DNA from: Engelhardtia mirabilis
GTDB taxonomy: Bacteria; Planctomycetota; UBA1135; GCA-002686595
Direction: 5' to 3'
NCBI RefSeq assembly: GCF_007748095.1
Contig: NZ_CP036287.1
Coordinates: 4,402,001-4,466,000, forward strand
Length of the DNA: 64,000 nucleotides
Shown here piece by piece: positions 61,747 through 64,000 of the stretch. Within the stretch, counting starts at the first letter, position 1. Every line of letters begins with the position of its first letter. The position numbers and the translations under genes are program-made. A model generated the notes under the pieces. The model was not told the origin of the DNA. It worked only from the letters and a program-made list of their open reading frames with translations, and ran no database searches.

Positions 61747-62427
61747 CTATCTCTGGGCGAATTGTCGCCAGGGGCCGATCTTCGGCGGCTCGGCCTCGAA
61801 GCGCATCGACTCGCGCAGGGTCGGGTGCTCGAGCACCAAGGCGCGGGCGTGCAGCGCGACCGACTTGTCGGGCAGGGCTTCGGTGGCGCCGTACTTGAGG
61901 TCGCCCAGGAGCGGCGCGCCGAGGCTCGCGGCGGCCACCCGCAACTGGTGCGGACGCCCGGTGATCGGCTCCAGCTCGAGCCAGGTCGTCTCGCCGCGCC
62001 GCTCGCGCACGCGCCAGCGGGTGATCGCCTCCTTGGCGTCGTCGCGGGGCGCCTCGAAGCTCGTCACGCGGTTGTTGGACGGGTTCTTGACGAGCCACTG
62101 GCGCAGCTCGCCCTCGTCTTCCGCGACCCACGGACCGCACAGGGCCCAATAGGTCTTGCCCATGCGCTTCGACTTGAGCTGGGACGTCAGGCGGTCGGCC
62201 GCCTTGGAGGTGCGCGCGAAGCAGATCACGCCGCTGACCGGCCGATCCAGGCGCTGCACGACCCCCAGGAACACCGCGCCGGGCTTGTGGTACTCGCGCG
62301 CGATCCAGGCCTTGGCGGAGTCGAACAGGCTCTCGTCGCCGCTGGAGTCGGGCACCGTCGGCACGCAGGCCGGCTTGTCGACCACCAACAGGTGGTTGCA
62401 GGCGTGCAGCACGCGCAGCTCGCTCAC
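61747..62427 (-). CDS. RluA-family pseudouridine synthase without S4 domain
   Basis: A 226-residue compact synthase (RluA/RluC catalytic domain only, as in TruC- or RluA-like proteins). HLLVVDKPACVPTVP opens the fold, QRLDRPVSG is the active-site motif with the catalytic Asp (family HRLDxxTSG; His is Gln here), and ELEPITGRPHQLRV is the later core. It would modify 23S rRNA or tRNA. The GTG start overlaps the upstream methyltransferase stop by 4 bases, so both RNA-modifying enzymes are translated from one mRNA. Confidence 0.85.
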   Translation of the reverse strand: MSELRVLHACNHLLVVDKPACVPTVPDSSGDESLFDSAKAWIAREYHKPGAVFLGVVQRLDRPVSGVICFARTSKAADRLTSQLKSKRMGKTYWALCGPWVAEDEGELRQWLVKNPSNNRVTSFEAPRDDAKEAITRWRVRERRGETTWLELEPITGRPHQLRVAAASLGAPLLGDLKYGATEALPDKSVALHARALVLEHPTLRESMRFEAEPPKIGPWRQFAQR

Positions 62428-63356
62428 GCCCCGTCCTCGAGGGGCACACCGCGGGCCCAGCGCGCGCAGAAGCCGCAGGGCAACAGGCGCCCGCTCGACT
62501 CCTCGGCCAGGGCCAGCTCCCCCACCGCGCTCGCGCCGCCCTCGAACTCGGCCAACAGGTTCTCGAAGGCCAGGGGCGAGTAGCCCACCGCGTAGGTCGA
62601 CAGGATCAACAGGCCGCGCCGGTCCACCAGCGCCCGCGCCGCGTCGAGCAGGGGCGCGAGGCCCTCCTCGAGCTGCCAGCGCTGGCCCTTGGGGCCGCGG
62701 CCGTAGTGCGGAGGGTCGAGCAACACCGCGGCGTAGCGCTTGCCGCGCCGCACCTCGCGCTCCGCGAAGGCCAGGGCGTCCTCGAGCACCACCCGAAAGG
62801 GCTTGGAGCCCAGGCCGCTGGCCTCCGCATTGGCGACGCAGACGTCGAGGGAGGCGCGCGAGGCGTCCACGTGGGTCACGTCGTAGCCGGCCAGGCTGGC
62901 CACGACGCTGGCGGCGCCGGTGTAGCCGAAGAGATTCAAGAGCGCCGGCCGCTCGCCCAGGTCCGCCCGGCGCTGGGCGATCCACGACCAGTTCGTGGCC
63001 TGCTCGGGGAACAGGCCCACGTGCTTGAAGGGCGTGGGCTCGATCTGGAAGCGCGCGCCGCCGTCGCCGGCCACGGCGGTGCCCTCGGGCAGGCGCCACT
63101 CGATGGTCCAGGGCGCCTTGGGCTTGGCGCCGCGCGCGCGCGAGCCCCGCTCGAAGCGGCCCCCGCGGTCGCTCTCGCGCACGAAGACCAGGTCCGCCGC
63201 GTCCCACTCCACCGCGGGCAGCCGCGGACGCCACAGGGCCTGGGGGTCGGGACGCCGCAGCAGCACCTCGCCGAAGCGCTCGAGCTTCTCGCCGCGCCCC
63301 GAGTCGATCAAGGCGTGGTTCTGGAAGGGAACGGGACTGAAGACCGAAGGGCGCAC
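62424..63356 (-). CDS. RlmI-like (COG1092) class I SAM-dependent methyltransferase
   Basis: A 310-residue methyltransferase. The SAM-binding motif is LLNLFGYTGAASVVAS, followed by VDASRASLDVCVANAEASGL, and the catalytic motif LLDPPHYGRGPKG. This is the RlmI/RlmL C-terminal domain type, which methylates cytosine or guanine in 23S rRNA; the PUA domain of RlmI is absent. I chose the GTG at 63356 because SPVPFQNHALIDSG starts the fold; an ATG at 63443 is possible. It shares 4 bases with the RluA-like gene. A TAGGAT hexamer lies about 100 bases upstream. Confidence 0.8.
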   Translation of the reverse strand: MRPSVFSPVPFQNHALIDSGRGEKLERFGEVLLRRPDPQALWRPRLPAVEWDAADLVFVRESDRGGRFERGSRARGAKPKAPWTIEWRLPEGTAVAGDGGARFQIEPTPFKHVGLFPEQATNWSWIAQRRADLGERPALLNLFGYTGAASVVASLAGYDVTHVDASRASLDVCVANAEASGLGSKPFRVVLEDALAFAEREVRRGKRYAAVLLDPPHYGRGPKGQRWQLEEGLAPLLDAARALVDRRGLLILSTYAVGYSPLAFENLLAEFEGGASAVGELALAEESSGRLLPCGFCARWARGVPLEDGA

Positions 63357-63664
63357 GTCACTGCTCCTGGGCGCCGGGGCGCGAAGATGGGCGATCCGGC
63401 GGACCGAGCGTGGAGTTCGAAGCTGTCGACATGGGGCCGGCACGCGGCTGGGCGCGCCATCCTAGCCAGCGTCGGACGTCGGGATCCGCGAACAGAGCCC
63501 CCAACTCGCTCGCTCACGGCACCTTGCGGAGCGCGCCCCCCACAGGCGGGATCCACGTCCTGCGCTGGGCGCTTCGCCCAGCGAGGTCCGGTCGCGACGG
63601 CACGTTGGCCGCAGGGCTGCGCCTGGTCCTGCGGGCGCGCGCCGCCGCCCGCTATCCTGCGCCC
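63357..63664. other. Divergent intergenic region upstream of mqnA
   Basis: 308 bases between the methyltransferase and mqnA. It contains the TATCCT promoter end of mqnA and a TAGGAT-like hexamer on the minus strand. An inverted pair GCGCTGGGCGCTTCGCCCAGCG occurs near 63564-63581. No gene seen. Confidence 0.4.
63653..63658 (+). promoter_or_regulatory. -10-like TATCCT, 6 nt before the mqnA ATG
   Basis: TATCCT, GCGCCC, ATG at 63665. It is among the cleanest examples of the leaderless promoter geometry. Confidence 0.5.
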
Positions 63665-64000
63665 ATGGACGACGATCCGGAGCCCCGGCTGCGCGTGGGC
63701 AGCGTGCCCTACCTGGTCGGGCGACCCCTGGACGCGGGGCTCGAGCGCGTGCCGGGCCTGGTGCTGCGGCGGGCGATCCCGGCCGAGCTGGTCGCGGATC
63801 TGCGCTCGGGGGCCCTCGACGTGGCCCTGGTCAGCTCGATCGAACTCTTCCGCCGGCCCGGCTACCGCTGGATCGGGGGTCTCGGGGTGCTCGGGGACGG
63901 ACCGGTCTCCAGCGTGCAGCTCTTCCTGCGCCGTCCGCCCGCCGAGCTCGAGCGGGTGGCCCTGGACCCGGCCAGCCGGACCTCGGCCGTCCTGGCCCGG
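63665..64000 (+). CDS. mqnA: Chorismate dehydratase MqnA, 5' part, cut by the window edge
   Basis: The first 112 residues of MqnA, the first enzyme of the futalosine menaquinone pathway, which dehydrates chorismate to 3-enolpyruvylbenzoate. LRVGSVPYLVGRPL, ELVADLRSGALDVALVSSIELFRRPGYRW, LGDGPVSSVQLFLR and VALDPASRTSAVLAR match MqnA closely. The protein is normally 270-290 residues, so more than half lies beyond the edge. It is about 9.4 kb from mqnC-mqnE and not in one operon with them. Confidence 0.92.
   Translation, partial: MDDDPEPRLRVGSVPYLVGRPLDAGLERVPGLVLRRAIPAELVADLRSGALDVALVSSIELFRRPGYRWIGGLGVLGDGPVSSVQLFLRRPPAELERVALDPASRTSAVLAR

Overview
This 64 kb window is a contiguous, GC-rich (about 70% by eye), densely coded piece of a bacterial chromosome. 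Genes run on both strands and several neighbours overlap by 1-4 bases. I infer a Gram-negative-type bacterium, most likely a Planctomycetota or related PVC-lineage member. The clues are a Kdo-kinase-like LPS enzyme, the futalosine menaquinone genes (mqnC, mqnE, mqnA), many secreted or lipid-anchored repeat proteins (FG-GAP, beta-propeller, PKD, carboxypeptidase-regulatory folds), and two tRNA-processing enzymes better known from archaea and eukaryotes (KptA/Tpt1 and Pus10). No rRNA, tRNA, CRISPR array, prophage or complete insertion sequence was found.

Layout. 1-5.2 kb: a cut-off gene end, a KdkA/WaaP-type kinase, a KptA with a very long Arg-rich tail, a 159-bp MITE and a dicarboxylate/amino-acid symporter. 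5.3-16.5 kb: regulator, retropepsin-like protein, FUN14 protein, rhodanese, MATE exporter, PLP sulfur-amino-acid enzyme, a hotdog dehydratase overlapping a ferredoxin-NADP reductase, Pus10, and an Lgt-like protein overlapping a divergent RNase HII. 16.7-21.4 kb: a surface-glycan run (UGM-like flavoprotein, GT2, 2OG oxygenase, acyltransferase 3). 21.4-38.3 kb: two trypsin-fold proteins lacking catalytic residues, MBL hydrolase, RluA synthase, HtpG and large secreted proteins. 38.4-42.9 kb (minus strand): B12-type radical SAM protein, vitamin-K-dependent-carboxylase-like protein and a TIR protein. 43.3-51.6 kb: GlyRS, YbaK-like deacylase, kynureninase-like enzyme, second MITE, small orphan genes and a cysteine-less TlpA-like protein. 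51.7-64 kb: mqnC-mqnE, a His-rich lipoprotein, secreted GH13 enzyme, proC, SGNH hydrolase, sulfotransferase, RluA-like synthase, rRNA methyltransferase and the start of mqnA.

Three patterns stand out. First, two near-identical 159-bp inverted-repeat elements sit 44 kb apart in opposite orientation. Each is flanked by a 4-bp YTAR duplication that contains a stop codon, so each insertion regenerates the stop codon it hit. Second, many start codons lie 6-10 nt after a TANNNT hexamer with no Shine-Dalgarno sequence, which suggests common leaderless transcripts. Third, several proteins keep a known fold but lack canonical catalytic residues.
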